The notes: generated by a model not told the origin, from the letters alone. 64,000 nucleotides of DNA from Sporocytophaga myxococcoides (GCF_000775915.1 NZ_BBLT01000008.1:186001-250000), one strand, 5' to 3'. Shown: positions 26,137 through 36,112, counted from the first letter of the stretch. A program made the numbers and translations.

Positions 26137-27177
26137 TTATAAAGTCGGCAAATTTATAATTTTTTCCTCAAGTTCCTCAATTCTTTTTTGCAAATCCGGA
26201 AGTTTTCTGAAAACACTACTTGATTTCAGAAATTTTTTATATTCAAATGCAGGGGATCCATGTATGGCTGTCCCTTCTGTTGTTACCGATTTGCCAACTC
26301 CTGATTGAGCTCCTATGCTGGTTTTATTTGCCAATGTGATATGTCCAACAATTCCTACTTGACCGGCAATGACACAATTTTCTCCTATTTTGGTAGATCC
26401 GGAAATTCCGGATTGTGCAGCTATCACTGTGTTTTTGCCAATTTCAACATTGTGAGCAATCTGAATCAGATTGTCAAGTTTTACACCATCATGTATGACT
26501 GTTGACCCCATGGTTGCACAATCAATAACAGTATTTGCTCCAATGTCTACATGATTTCCAATAATTACGTTACCTACCTGAGGTATGGTTTTGTATGTGC
26601 CATCTGGTTGTGGCGCAAATCCGAAACCATCGCTACCTATTACTGAACCGGAATGGAATGTACAATAACTTCCGATTTTTGAATCTGAATAAATTTTTAC
26701 TCCGGGAAAAATAATGGTGTTATCTCCAATTGTAACATTATCTCCAATATATGCCTGAGGATAAATTTTTACATTTTTTCCGATTCGACAGTTTGTTCCA
26801 ATATAGGAAAATGCGCCACGATAAATATTCTCTCCCGTAGAGGAATTTTGCCCAATGTAAGAAGGGGTTTCCACTCCAGTTTTCATAAAACTAATGAATT
26901 TGTGGTATTCTTCGAGTAATGTTGTAAAACTGGTATAGGGATCATCAACAAGAATTAAAGTGGTTTTAACCTCGCTTTTGGGAACGAATTTCTTGTCAAC
27001 TATAACAGCCGAAGCTTGAGTGGTATATAAATAAGGTTCGTATTTTAAATTTGATAAAAAGGAAATACAACCTTCCTGACCTTCTTGAATTTTTGCCAGT
27101 TTGCTGATTTTCAGGCTATCACTTCCTTTGACTTCTCCCCCAATTAAATGGGCAATCTGTCCTGTTGTAAATTCCAT
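26137..27177 (-). CDS. lpxD: UDP-3-O-acylglucosamine N-acyltransferase LpxD
   Basis: A 346-residue trimeric acyltransferase for the third lipid A step. It has the N-terminal uridine-binding domain (1-100), then hexapeptide repeats forming a beta helix, with the GSDGFGF motif and catalytic His242 (QIAHNVEIG), and a C-terminal helix. It is encoded 37 bp after the HD-domain gene and 6 bp before lpxC/fabZ, within one operon. The length is normal. Confidence 0.96.
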   Translation of the reverse strand: MEFTTGQIAHLIGGEVKGSDSLKISKLAKIQEGQEGCISFLSNLKYEPYLYTTQASAVIVDKKFVPKSEVKTTLILVDDPYTSFTTLLEEYHKFISFMKTGVETPSYIGQNSSTGENIYRGAFSYIGTNCRIGKNVKIYPQAYIGDNVTIGDNTIIFPGVKIYSDSKIGSYCTFHSGSVIGSDGFGFAPQPDGTYKTIPQVGNVIIGNHVDIGANTVIDCATMGSTVIHDGVKLDNLIQIAHNVEIGKNTVIAAQSGISGSTKIGENCVIAGQVGIVGHITLANKTSIGAQSGVGKSVTTEGTAIHGSPAFEYKKFLKSSSVFRKLPDLQKRIEELEEKIINLPTL

Positions 27178-27214
27178 TAAACTAATTTAAACAAATTATT
27201 AACTATGAACCATC

Positions 27215-28444
27215 TTACAAAGATACATTTTTAGGCCAGCATAAATAATGTTTTTTTACTATTTTACTTATAGCCTTTATGTTGGGAAGATCAGAGGCCT
27301 GGGCGACGTCCAATACTTGTCCTTTTTTTGTAAGAACATTTATTTTATTGCTTACCGGAAGGTATGCTCTGTTTCTTAGAACACCATTTACGACAAAATA
27401 TTCCGAATTTTCTTCAGGCAATCCGAGATTTTTTACTACTTCTTTTCTTAGCTGATCAATCTTTTCTTCCTCAAATTGTGTCCTTGATATTTCAATTCGG
27501 AATAACTTCCTTTCTAATAGCTGGTTACATAACAACGACAATACAGGGTCTTTATGATTTTTCCATATTTTTATCGCTCCCCATAAGTCATAATCATCGA
27601 GACTGGTAAAAGCTTGAAGGTAGAGATGATTTTGAGTAAAATCATCAAGTGTTATTTTTTGCTGAAGGAAAACATTTAATGCCTCCGATGCATATAATTT
27701 TTCACCGGTCAGGGATAAATGCTGAGCTCTCCTTATAATTTGTATCAGCATTTTTTCTGCGCTCACGGTTGTTTTGTGCAAATAAACCTGCCAGTACATC
27801 AGTCTTCTGGATGATAAGAAATTTTCAATGCTGTATATTCCCTTTTCCTCTATAACTAATTCGTCGTCAATAATATCCAGCATTTTAATGATTCTGTCTG
27901 CTCCGATCGTACCTTCCATAACCCCGGTAAAAAAGCTGTCTCTCTTAAGGTAGTCCATTCTATCCATATCGAGCTGGCTGGATATAAGTTGATGGAAGAA
28001 TTTCCTTTCGTATAAGTTGAGAAACATTTTTACGGTAAGATCCAATTTTCCATTAAACTCATTATTTAGCTTTTCCATAATAAGATATGAAAGCTTTTCA
28101 TGGGCTATATGCGAAAGCAGGGTTTTCTCCAGGGCATGTGAGAATGGACCATGACCAATGTCGTGCAACAATATGGCAGCCAAAGCGGCTTCTTTTTCTT
28201 CTTCTGATATCTGATGTCCGCGACTTCTTAATCTGTTCAAGGCCATACCCATTAAATGCATAGCTCCTAGAGCATGATGAAACCTGGTATGAAGTGCCCC
28301 GGGATACACTAGGTCAGTAAGTCCTAATTGTTTTATTCTTCTCAGTCGCTGAAAATAGGGATGCTCTATAATATCAAAAATGAAACTTCCGGGAATTGTA
28401 ATAAATCCGTAAACCGGATCGTTGAATATTTTCTTTTTATTCAA
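27215..28444 (-). CDS. HD-domain phosphohydrolase (dGTPase/SAMHD1-like)
   Basis: A 409-residue HD-family protein with the metal-binding set His (TRFHHALG, near 56), HD (LLHDIGHGPFSH, 94-95) and a later Asp (DMDRMDYL). This arrangement resembles dNTP triphosphohydrolases and SAMHD1; actual activity is not shown. The start is a TTG at 28444, because the conserved N-terminus (NKKKIFNDPVYGFI) begins there and no upstream ATG or GTG is in frame. It is the first gene of the lpxD-lpxC/fabZ-lpxA operon and is divergent from porX, which it faces across 70 bp. Confidence 0.87.
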   Translation of the reverse strand: MNKKKIFNDPVYGFITIPGSFIFDIIEHPYFQRLRRIKQLGLTDLVYPGALHTRFHHALGAMHLMGMALNRLRSRGHQISEEEKEAALAAILLHDIGHGPFSHALEKTLLSHIAHEKLSYLIMEKLNNEFNGKLDLTVKMFLNLYERKFFHQLISSQLDMDRMDYLKRDSFFTGVMEGTIGADRIIKMLDIIDDELVIEEKGIYSIENFLSSRRLMYWQVYLHKTTVSAEKMLIQIIRRAQHLSLTGEKLYASEALNVFLQQKITLDDFTQNHLYLQAFTSLDDYDLWGAIKIWKNHKDPVLSLLCNQLLERKLFRIEISRTQFEEEKIDQLRKEVVKNLGLPEENSEYFVVNGVLRNRAYLPVSNKINVLTKKGQVLDVAQASDLPNIKAISKIVKKHYLCWPKNVSL

Positions 28445-28514
28445 AACTTTTTAAGTTAACGAAACTTATTGATATGGATTTAATGTACTTTTAGTGTTTA
28501 CGAATTTTAATTCT

Positions 28515-30068
28515 ATGCAAAGATACAATATTTTATGGGCGGATGATGAAATAGATCTACTTAAACCCCACATAATTTTTCTTAATAATAAAGGCTATGA
28601 TGTAACTCCTGTACCTAGTGGTGCAGATGCATTAGAGAAGTGTAATGAGGAGAAGTATGACATCGTATTTCTGGATGAAAATATGCCGGGTATGACCGGT
28701 TTGGAAACTCTAAGTCAGATCAAAGCCATAAAGCCAAATCTTCCGGTAATCATGATCACTAAGAGTGAAGAGGAACATATTATGGAAGAGGCTATCGGAA
28801 GCAAAATAGCTGACTACCTCATTAAACCATTAAATCCAAATCAAATATTATTGAGTATCAAAAAGATATTGGATAATAAAAGGCTTGTTACTGAGAAAAC
28901 CAATATCGGTTATCAACAGGATTTCAGAAATCTTAGCATGGCTTATAACGACCGTATTGGACATGAAGAGTGGGCTGAGATATACAAGAAGTTGGTTTAT
29001 TGGGAGTTAGAGATCGATAATACCGAGAACAAAAGTATGAAGGATATTATTGACATGCAGAAAAGTGAAGCCAACAAGAACTTTGCAGATTTTGTAATTG
29101 ATAATTATGAATCATGGTTAAATGATGCAAACTCTTCAAAACCTGTTCTATCTCATCAGATTATGAAAAAAAAGGTATTCCCTCTATTGGAAAAAGAGCA
29201 ACCTTTATTTTTTATTCTTATCGATAATCTCCGATATGATCAATGGAAGGTTCTGGAGTCAACCATTAATACTTATTTTAATGTGGATGAAGAGATTAAC
29301 TATTATTCAATTCTACCAACGACAACAGCTTACGCCAGAAATGCAATTTTTTCAGGTTTACTACCTTCTGAAATAGAGAAAAAATTTCCTCAATATTGGG
29401 TTAGTGATGAAGAAGAGGAGGGAAAAAATAATTTTGAAGAAGAACTTTTAAAAGCTCAGTTAGTAAGAAACAAACTTGATATTAAAAGCTCTTACAATAA
29501 AATTATCAATATTAGTCATGGCAAATCTTTATTGGATAATATCAATAACCTAATGAACAATAAGTTGAATGTTATTGTCTACAACTTTGTCGATATGCTG
29601 TCTCATGCTCGAACAGATATGGCAATGGTTAGAGAACTTGCTCCTGACGAATCAGCCTATAGATCATTAACCAACTCCTGGTTTCAGCATTCTCCATTGC
29701 TGGAAGCTTTAAGAAGGATTGCTGAGAAAAAAGGTAGAGTGATCATTACTACTGATCATGGCACAATAAGGGTTAAAAAACCATTTAAGATAATCGGAGA
29801 TAAAAGTACTAATACTAACCTGAGATATAAGCAGGGGAAAAACCTTGGCTTTGATGAAAAGGACGTTTATGTCTGCAGAAAGCCGGAGCGCATGTTTCTT
29901 CCTAAAAGAAATGTGTCTACAGCTTATGTGTTTACCATTGAAGATTATTTCTTTGCCTACCCCAATAACTATAATTATTATGTTAATTATTACAAAGATA
30001 CTTTCCAGCATGGAGGGGTTTCTTTGGAAGAAATGATAATTCCTTTTATAACCTTGTCTCCAAAGTAG
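28515..30068 (+). CDS. porX: PorX-type response regulator with PglZ domain (T9SS regulator)
   Basis: A 517-residue two-part protein. Residues 1-122 are a receiver domain with phospho-Asp54 (VFLDENMPGM) and Lys104. The rest is a PglZ domain of the alkaline-phosphatase superfamily, with metal-site motifs LIDNLRYDQW and TTDHGT. This architecture and length are those of PorX, which with the kinase PorY controls the type IX secretion system and can cleave phosphodiester or oligonucleotide substrates. ATG 28515 is preferred to an in-frame GTG 21 bp earlier, because the receiver fold starts at once. No PorY gene is in the window. Two T9SS cargo genes lie within 12 kb. Confidence 0.93.
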   Translation: MQRYNILWADDEIDLLKPHIIFLNNKGYDVTPVPSGADALEKCNEEKYDIVFLDENMPGMTGLETLSQIKAIKPNLPVIMITKSEEEHIMEEAIGSKIADYLIKPLNPNQILLSIKKILDNKRLVTEKTNIGYQQDFRNLSMAYNDRIGHEEWAEIYKKLVYWELEIDNTENKSMKDIIDMQKSEANKNFADFVIDNYESWLNDANSSKPVLSHQIMKKKVFPLLEKEQPLFFILIDNLRYDQWKVLESTINTYFNVDEEINYYSILPTTTAYARNAIFSGLLPSEIEKKFPQYWVSDEEEEGKNNFEEELLKAQLVRNKLDIKSSYNKIINISHGKSLLDNINNLMNNKLNVIVYNFVDMLSHARTDMAMVRELAPDESAYRSLTNSWFQHSPLLEALRRIAEKKGRVIITTDHGTIRVKKPFKIIGDKSTNTNLRYKQGKNLGFDEKDVYVCRKPERMFLPKRNVSTAYVFTIEDYFFAYPNNYNYYVNYYKDTFQHGGVSLEEMIIPFITLSPK

Positions 30069-30089
30069 GGTTTAGTTGGGGAAGTAAAT

Positions 30090-30137
30090 GAATTGTCTGG
30101 TTGATAAATTTTTGTAAATTTACCGACCAGACAATTC
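30090..30137 (+). terminator. Possible terminator between porX and tsaE
   Basis: A perfect 12-bp stem (GAATTGTCTGGT / ACCAGACAATTC) with a 24-nt AT-rich loop, just after porX. The T-tract is weak (TTCTTTC), so termination may be partial. Confidence 0.5.
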
Positions 30138-30153
30138 TTCTTTCAGACGATTC

Positions 30154-30597
30154 ATGGGAGAAAGTACACAACCTTATAAAATATTACAGAGCAAGGATCT
30201 TTCTGAACTTAAACAGGTAGCTTCGGAAATTATTAAATTTGCCGATTTAGAAAAAATTTGGCTGTTTGAAGGAGAGATTGGAGCAGGAAAGACCACTTTA
30301 ATAAAGGAAATTTGCAAAGAACTTGGGGTATCTGAAAATGTAAGTAGTCCGACATTTGCTTTGATAAATGAATATCTTGGAGCTAACAGCAATAGCATTT
30401 ACCATTTTGATTTTTACAGATTAAAAAGCGAAACGGAGGCACTTGATATAGGCAGTGAAGAGTATTTTTCTTCAGGAAATATTTGTCTTATAGAGTGGCC
30501 TTCAAAAATAGAATCTCTTATACCTCCGCATCATTTAAGAATTTCTCTAAAAGTAGATAATAATCAACAAAGAATTTTTCATCTTTCTAAAACATGA
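30154..30597 (+). CDS. tsaE: tRNA threonylcarbamoyladenosine biosynthesis ATPase TsaE
   Basis: A 147-residue P-loop ATPase with Walker A GEIGAGKTT (40-48), the SPTFALINEY switch segment, and the IEWPSKIESL block near the C-terminus, as in TsaE. It works with TsaB and TsaD to make t6A37 in ANN-decoding tRNAs; those partners are not in the window. Its stop overlaps the start of the next gene by 4 bp (ATGA), so the two are translationally coupled. Confidence 0.93.
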   Translation: MGESTQPYKILQSKDLSELKQVASEIIKFADLEKIWLFEGEIGAGKTTLIKEICKELGVSENVSSPTFALINEYLGANSNSIYHFDFYRLKSETEALDIGSEEYFSSGNICLIEWPSKIESLIPPHHLRISLKVDNNQQRIFHLSKT

Positions 30598-31814
30598 AAA
30601 GCAGCTTAAAATCGGGTATTGAAGCTCTGGCAAAAGAACATGCCTTATATCCTCAAGAGGCACTATTAAAAATTCCTGAAGGTACAACCCGTCTTAATAT
30701 TGGTATTCCCAAGGAGATACAGGATCTGGAAAATAGGGTGTGTCTCACTCCTGAGGCTGTAGCATTGTTGGTTAACAATGGTCACGATGTGGTGGTCGAA
30801 ACAGGTGCTGGTGTATCGGCAAAATATTCTGATAAAGAATACAGTGATGCAGGAGCTAAAATAGCTTATTCATCTCAGGAAGTATTTCAGTCTAATATTG
30901 TATTAAAGATAGAACCGCCTACTATACAGGAAATCAGTATGATGAAACCTGGAAGTACATTGTTTTCTGCACTTCAGATTTCAACGCTTACCCCGGAACT
31001 TGTTCAGGCTATCAACAAACAAAAGCTGATTGCGCTTGGCTTTGAATTTATTGAAGATAAGGTAGGGGGAATGCCTGTTGTAAGAGCCATGAGTGAAATA
31101 GCAGGCAGTACTGTTATGCTTATTGCAGCTGAGTACCTCAATAGCAAAAATGGAAAAGGAGTTATATTGGGAGGAATTACAGGAGTACCACCTACAAAAG
31201 TGGTAATTCTTGGCGCCGGAACAGTTGCAGAATATGCGGTACGTGCTGCTGCAGGATTAGGATGTGAGGTGAAGATTTTTGATAATCAGGTATATAAACT
31301 CAGAAGGTTAAAACATGATTTGGGGCTTCAGATTTATACGTCTACAATAGATACTATTACATTAAGAAAAGAATTACGGGAAGCAGATGTTGTGATAGGC
31401 TCTCTTAGGTCTGATGAGGGGAGTCCATGCGTAGTTACTGAGGATATGGTAGCTGAAATGATGCCTAATTCAGTGATAATCGATGTTAGTATTGATCAGG
31501 GTGGTTGCTTTGAAACCAGTAGGGTTACCAGTCACAAAAACCCTATTTTCAGGAAGTATGATGTGATTCACTATTGCGTACCCAATATCGCATCAAGAGT
31601 CGCCAGAACTGCGACGACAGCATTAAGCAATATATTTACTCCTATTATTTTACAAATAGCTAAAAAGGGAGGGACTGAGGAATTGATTTATTCAAAAGAA
31701 TGGTTTATGAAAGGAGTCTATTCCTATAAAGGTAGTCTTACTAATCCTTATATAGCTAAGAAGTTTAATATGAAGTATAAGGATATGAAATTAATTTTAG
31801 CAGCAAGATTTTAA
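30594..31814 (+). CDS. Alanine dehydrogenase / transhydrogenase-alpha family protein
   Basis: A 406-residue protein of the AlaDH/PntA family. The N-terminal domain has IGIPKE and RVCLTPEAV. The NAD-binding domain has VVILGAGTVAEYA (about 203-215), and the IDVSIDQGGCFE block is conserved. It is usually annotated as alanine dehydrogenase (reversible pyruvate amination with NADH). The substrate-binding Lys is present (LKIEPP, Lys105), but the segment that reads FTxLHLA in characterised enzymes is FSALQIS here, so the catalytic His is replaced by Gln128. The N-terminus is also about 30 residues longer than usual. The activity is therefore less certain than the fold. It is translationally coupled to tsaE. 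Confidence 0.85.
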   Translation: MKSSLKSGIEALAKEHALYPQEALLKIPEGTTRLNIGIPKEIQDLENRVCLTPEAVALLVNNGHDVVVETGAGVSAKYSDKEYSDAGAKIAYSSQEVFQSNIVLKIEPPTIQEISMMKPGSTLFSALQISTLTPELVQAINKQKLIALGFEFIEDKVGGMPVVRAMSEIAGSTVMLIAAEYLNSKNGKGVILGGITGVPPTKVVILGAGTVAEYAVRAAAGLGCEVKIFDNQVYKLRRLKHDLGLQIYTSTIDTITLRKELREADVVIGSLRSDEGSPCVVTEDMVAEMMPNSVIIDVSIDQGGCFETSRVTSHKNPIFRKYDVIHYCVPNIASRVARTATTALSNIFTPIILQIAKKGGTEELIYSKEWFMKGVYSYKGSLTNPYIAKKFNMKYKDMKLILAARF

Positions 31815-31833
31815 AAAGCTTAAAGTAAAAGCT

Positions 31834-31880
31834 ATAATAAAAAAGAAACCGGTCAAATAGACCGGTTTCTTTTTTATTAT
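31834..31880. terminator. Strong bidirectional terminator
   Basis: A perfect 21-bp stem with the core AAGAAACCGGTC, a 5-nt loop (AAATA), and A/T runs on both sides. It sits between the convergent alanine dehydrogenase-like and OmpA genes and should act on both strands. Confidence 0.95.
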
Positions 31881-31901
31881 AGGATATTTTTGGGAATAAT
31901 A

Positions 31902-32864
31902 CTATTCATACATAATGTTCATCTCCACACGTCTGTTAGCCTGTCTACCGGCATCTGTATCATTAGTGTCTACAGGTTTTGTTTCTCCGAAACCTGCAGT
32001 TGTAATTCTGCTTGCATTTACACCTTTGGTTCCAAGATAACGTTTTACAGATTCTGATCTTCTCTTCGAAAGATCCATGTTGGAGTTGTCATCTCCGACG
32101 TTGTCAGTATGTCCTTCTAAATGTAGTTTTGATCTCGGGTTGTTCACCATTACAGACGCAAGTTTGTTCAGTGAATTGTAAGAAGAACTAATAATAACAT
32201 CACTATTGGTTTCAAATAACAGATTTTTGAACGCTTCTTCCAATGCTTTCTTTTCTTCTGGTTTAATTTCTGGGCATCCTTTGTTAGATTTCACCCCGGG
32301 GGTTCTCATGCAAAGGTCATCATAATCTCCAACGCCGTCACCATCTGTATCTACAAAAGGAGGAGGACAACCTTTGTAGGCAATAGTACCTCTTTCTTTA
32401 GGACATTGATCCTCTTTATCCTGAATACCATCACCATCCGTATCAGGACAGCCCCTGAACTGTGCTATTCCAGGAGCATCGGGACATTCATCTTTATTAT
32501 CCATAATTCCATCCTTATCTCGGTCTCCCCAAGGACATCCCTTGTTTTCTTTAGGGCCGGCTTCATTTTTACATTGGTCTTCGTAGTCATAAACTCCGTC
32601 AAAATCAACGTCGTATGGACAACCAAAAGTTGTAACGGGTTCGCCTTTAGGTGTATGAATACATTTGTCTCTTCCGTCAGGTACACCATCACCATCAGAA
32701 TCTTTGTCTTTCCAGACTATTTGATAAGGTTCTTGTTTTTTATTTCGTCCCTTTTTTGCCGCTTTAGCTTTCTTTTTAGTCTGTGCGGGATTTTGCGCAA
32801 AGGCCTTTTCTCCAATAAAAGAAAGTATAAACAATATTGAACTAAAGAGTATTAATTTTTTCAT
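31902..32864 (-). CDS. OmpA-family protein with thrombospondin type 3 repeats
   Basis: A 320-residue envelope protein. The signal peptide ends near residue 23 (KAFAQ). It has a basic linker and then about five calcium-binding TSP3 repeats between residues 52 and 200 (DxDxDGxxD units such as DSDGDGVPD, DTDGDGIQD and DTDGDGVGD, alternating with GCP). A C-terminal OmpA peptidoglycan-binding domain (about 205-320) has LHLEGHTDNVGDD and LSKRRSESV. Unlike classical OmpA it has no membrane beta-barrel, so it is probably a periplasmic or outer-membrane-attached link to peptidoglycan. Confidence 0.94.
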   Translation of the reverse strand: MKKLILFSSILFILSFIGEKAFAQNPAQTKKKAKAAKKGRNKKQEPYQIVWKDKDSDGDGVPDGRDKCIHTPKGEPVTTFGCPYDVDFDGVYDYEDQCKNEAGPKENKGCPWGDRDKDGIMDNKDECPDAPGIAQFRGCPDTDGDGIQDKEDQCPKERGTIAYKGCPPPFVDTDGDGVGDYDDLCMRTPGVKSNKGCPEIKPEEKKALEEAFKNLLFETNSDVIISSSYNSLNKLASVMVNNPRSKLHLEGHTDNVGDDNSNMDLSKRRSESVKRYLGTKGVNASRITTAGFGETKPVDTNDTDAGRQANRRVEMNIMYE

Positions 32865-32919
32865 CCTGTAATACTTAAAGTTGATCTAAACCTAAAAGTA
32901 GTGTACTGAAAAAATGAAA

Positions 32920-32955
32920 AAAAGGCTGAAATTTTTTGTCAATTTTCAGCCTTTT
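32920..32955 (-). terminator. Terminator of valS
   Basis: A 12-bp stem (AAAAGGCTGAAA / TTTCAGCCTTTT on the plus strand) with a 12-nt loop. On the minus strand it is followed by a T-rich run. It lies about 57 bp after the valS stop. Confidence 0.82.
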
Positions 32956-33011
32956 AAGGGAAAAAGTTTAAAAGAGAAACTTTATAAATCTAGAATCGTA
33001 AAATGCCTTTT

Positions 33012-35648
33012 TTAAAGATTGGCCAGACTTTTTTCCAAAGCCTGAATTTCTGCTTCGGCATCTGCTTTTTTCTTTCTTTCAAGCTCAATAACAGGAGCAG
33101 GAGCTCCTGCTACGAATTTTTCATTGCTTAGCTTTTTCTCTACGCTGGCAAGAAAACCTTTTTTATGCTCCAATTGCTTCAATAGATTTTCTTTTTCTTT
33201 TTCAACATCTATAGAGCCTTCAACCGGAATATAAAACTCAGAGCTACGAATAATGAAAGTAGAAGCACCGTCAATAGGTTGTTGTGTTGTTTCTATGCTC
33301 TCAATACAGGCAAGTTTCTTAATAATAGGACTAAATTTGCTTAACAGTTCAGCAGGTACATTTTTAACAAAGAGCTTCAACGGATCAAATTTTGCTATTT
33401 GTTTAGCATTTCTGATATTTCTTATATTAGAAACTATCTCTATAGCAAGGTCTCCATGTTCAATAGATTGTTTGTCTATGGTTTGGCTTGCTTTGGGCCA
33501 TTCAGCAATTATAATGCACTCGTTCTGCGGTCTTTCCTTGATTTTATGCCAGTATTCTTCCGATATAAATGGAGTAAATGGATGAATTACTTTAAGTAGT
33601 TTTTCAAAAAGATTGATTGTCTTTGTATAAGTTTCACGATCAATAGGCTGTTTGAAGCCTGGCTTTATCATTTCAAGATAATTAGAACAGAAATCATCCC
33701 AAACCAGCTTATACACACTCATAAGGGCATCAGATAGTCTGTATTTTGTAAAGTTATCTTCCAGTTCTATAAGAGCAGTTGTAAATTTGGATTCCATCCA
33801 TTCAATAGCTGCGATGTTATCCTCATTATTTCCTTCTTTTATTTCCCATCCACTAATAAGATTATAAGCATTGTGGATTTTGTTAGTGAAATTTCTTCCT
33901 TGCAGACATAGCTTTTCATCAAATAACAAGTCGTTACCTGCAGGAGAACTTAAGAGCATTCCAACCCTTACACCATCAGCGCCATATTCCTCAATCAGAT
34001 CTAAAGGATCGGGTGAATTACCAAGAGATTTGGACATCTTTCTGCCTTGTTTGTCTCTAACGATACCTGTAAGGTATACCTTCTTGAAAGGTATTTCACC
34101 GCGGAACATATAACCTGCCATGATCATTCTTGCAACCCAGAAGAATAGAATTTCAGGAGCTGTTACAAGATCATTAGTAGGGTAGAAGTAGTTAATGTCT
34201 TTGTTTTGCGGATCTTTAAAGCCATCAAATACAGAAATAGGCCATAGCCATGAAGAGAACCAAGTGTCCAGTACATCTTCATCCTGTCTTATATCTGAAG
34301 CTTTTGTGCCTGAATAGTTTTTCTGAAACTGTTCTAGGGCTTCTTGTTCGGTGAAGGCTACAACAGGCTCAGCTGATGGGTTATTAATCAGATAATAAGC
34401 TGGAATTCTTTGTCCCCACCAAAGCTGTCTGGAGATACACCAGTCTTTGATGTTTTCCATCCAATGTCTGTATGTATTTTTAAACTTGGAAGGAATAAGC
34501 TGAATTTCATCATTCATCACTGAAGAAAGGGCTTCGGGCTTTTTTTCCAGAAACTTCTTCATATCTACAAACCATTGAAGAGATAATCTTGGCTCAATTA
34601 CAGCATCAGTTCTTTCAGAATATCCTACACTGTTTTTTATATCTTCTGTCTTTAGTAAAAAAGTTTTTTCCTCAAGTTCTTTAGAAATGAGCTTTCTTAC
34701 TTTGAATCGGTCTTCGCCTATATACAACTGAGCATTAGCGCTGAATGTACCATCGTCATTCATGATATCAATGATTTCAAGGCCATGCTTCTGGCCAAGT
34801 GCATAGTCATTAACATCATGAGCAGGGGTAACTTTCAAGCAGCCTGTTCCAAATTCCATATCAACATACTCATCCATTATCACTGGAATTTTTCTTCCGA
34901 TAAGAGGAACAATAGCTTTCTTACCTTTCAGATGCTGATATCTCTGATCTTTTGGATTAACGCAAATGGCAGTATCTCCGAGAATAGTCTCTGGTCTTGT
35001 AGTTGCTACTGTAATGTATTCTTCAGAACCATCTATCTGATATTTTAGAAAATAAAGCTTTGAATTTACTTCCTTGTGAATAACTTCTTCATCAGAAAGA
35101 GCCGTTTTTCCTTGCGGATCCCAGTTAACCATTCTGTTTCCTCTATAGATAAGGCCATCTCTGTATAATTTTATAAATACTTCAATTACAGCATCAGACA
35201 TCTCTGGCTCCATTGTGAACCTGGTTCTGTTCCAATCACATGAAGCACCCAGTTTTTTTAGCTGTTCAAGAATAATTCCGCCGTACTTCTCTTTCCATTC
35301 CCATGCATATTTTAAAAATTCATCTCTTGAAAGATCACTTTTCTTAATACCTTTTTCTCTTAGCATTGCAACTACCTTTGCTTCAGTAGCAATCGATGCA
35401 TGGTCAGTTCCGGCTACCCAGCAGGCTTCTTTTCCTTCCATTCTTGCTTTTCTGATCAGTACATCCTGGATGGTATTGTTAAGCATATGTCCCATATGCA
35501 AAACACCTGTGACGTTTGGCGGAGGAATAACAATTGTGTATGGTTCCTTATTTGGATTAGGCTTTGCTGCGAAAAATCCGTTATCCATCCAATAGGAATA
35601 CCATTTGTCTTCAACTTCTTTGGGACTGTATGTCTTTTTAATTTCCAT
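33012..35648 (-). CDS. valS: Valyl-tRNA synthetase
   Basis: An 878-residue class I aminoacyl-tRNA synthetase. The HIGH-type motif is in PPPNVTGVLHMGHM (about 41-54) and the KMSKS motif in GRKMSKSLGN. It has the CP1 editing domain (ATTRPETILGDTA), the anticodon-binding domain, and a C-terminal coiled-coil arm (VDVEKEKENLLKQLEHKK) typical of bacterial ValRS. The length is normal. It is a single-gene unit closed by a terminator; no T-box or other leader RNA was seen. Confidence 0.98.
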   Translation of the reverse strand: MEIKKTYSPKEVEDKWYSYWMDNGFFAAKPNPNKEPYTIVIPPPNVTGVLHMGHMLNNTIQDVLIRKARMEGKEACWVAGTDHASIATEAKVVAMLREKGIKKSDLSRDEFLKYAWEWKEKYGGIILEQLKKLGASCDWNRTRFTMEPEMSDAVIEVFIKLYRDGLIYRGNRMVNWDPQGKTALSDEEVIHKEVNSKLYFLKYQIDGSEEYITVATTRPETILGDTAICVNPKDQRYQHLKGKKAIVPLIGRKIPVIMDEYVDMEFGTGCLKVTPAHDVNDYALGQKHGLEIIDIMNDDGTFSANAQLYIGEDRFKVRKLISKELEEKTFLLKTEDIKNSVGYSERTDAVIEPRLSLQWFVDMKKFLEKKPEALSSVMNDEIQLIPSKFKNTYRHWMENIKDWCISRQLWWGQRIPAYYLINNPSAEPVVAFTEQEALEQFQKNYSGTKASDIRQDEDVLDTWFSSWLWPISVFDGFKDPQNKDINYFYPTNDLVTAPEILFFWVARMIMAGYMFRGEIPFKKVYLTGIVRDKQGRKMSKSLGNSPDPLDLIEEYGADGVRVGMLLSSPAGNDLLFDEKLCLQGRNFTNKIHNAYNLISGWEIKEGNNEDNIAAIEWMESKFTTALIELEDNFTKYRLSDALMSVYKLVWDDFCSNYLEMIKPGFKQPIDRETYTKTINLFEKLLKVIHPFTPFISEEYWHKIKERPQNECIIIAEWPKASQTIDKQSIEHGDLAIEIVSNIRNIRNAKQIAKFDPLKLFVKNVPAELLSKFSPIIKKLACIESIETTQQPIDGASTFIIRSSEFYIPVEGSIDVEKEKENLLKQLEHKKGFLASVEKKLSNEKFVAGAPAPVIELERKKKADAEAEIQALEKSLANL

Positions 35649-36112
35649 CTTTATATTTGGTATGCTTTGCGAACCGGCAAAATTAAAAATATTTATTGCT
35701 TAATAAAATCTGCTTTTTCGGTAAAACAAAAAATAAGAGGTTTACGGCTCACAGGTTTCAATTTAAAATAAAAAAGTCTAAATTAAGCTTAACCGAAGCA
35801 GTTCTCCCTCTTCCCTATATTGCTTCAGAAATAATTTAATTTCTTCTATTGTAAATGTAAGGTCTTAATTTACAATATAGTAAATGAATTTAATCTTTAT
35901 TCCCTATAGAAGCGCTGCCAAAGTTAGCCTGAAATGACAATCGCTTTTTAAAATTTTCTTTGCAAGAAAAAGATATTTAGGAAAAATAAATCGTTGTTAG
36001 TGGAGAAAGATGGAGGGAGATGGTGAATAGAGGAATTCAGGCACAATTTGTGTAAAGATTTTTTCGGTACTTTTTATTTAGTTATTAAAAGGGAAATATA
36101 GAAAGGTGTCTT
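35649..36112. other. Intergenic region with a small palindrome
   Basis: This 464-bp AT-rich gap separates divergent valS and a response-regulator gene and should hold both promoters. The only distinct feature is a perfect 10-bp inverted repeat TATTGTAAAT / ATTTACAATA at 35847-35877 with an 11-nt spacer. It could be an operator or an RNA hairpin. No ORF is supported. Confidence 0.35.

Noticed and set aside
28494-28514. GTG start seven codons before the chosen porX start
   Set aside because: The receiver domain begins directly at the ATG, and the extra residues match nothing conserved.
32406-32840. 144-codon plus-strand frame opposite the OmpA/TSP3 gene
   Set aside because: It arises from the repetitive calcium-binding codons on the other strand and has no start context or homology signal.
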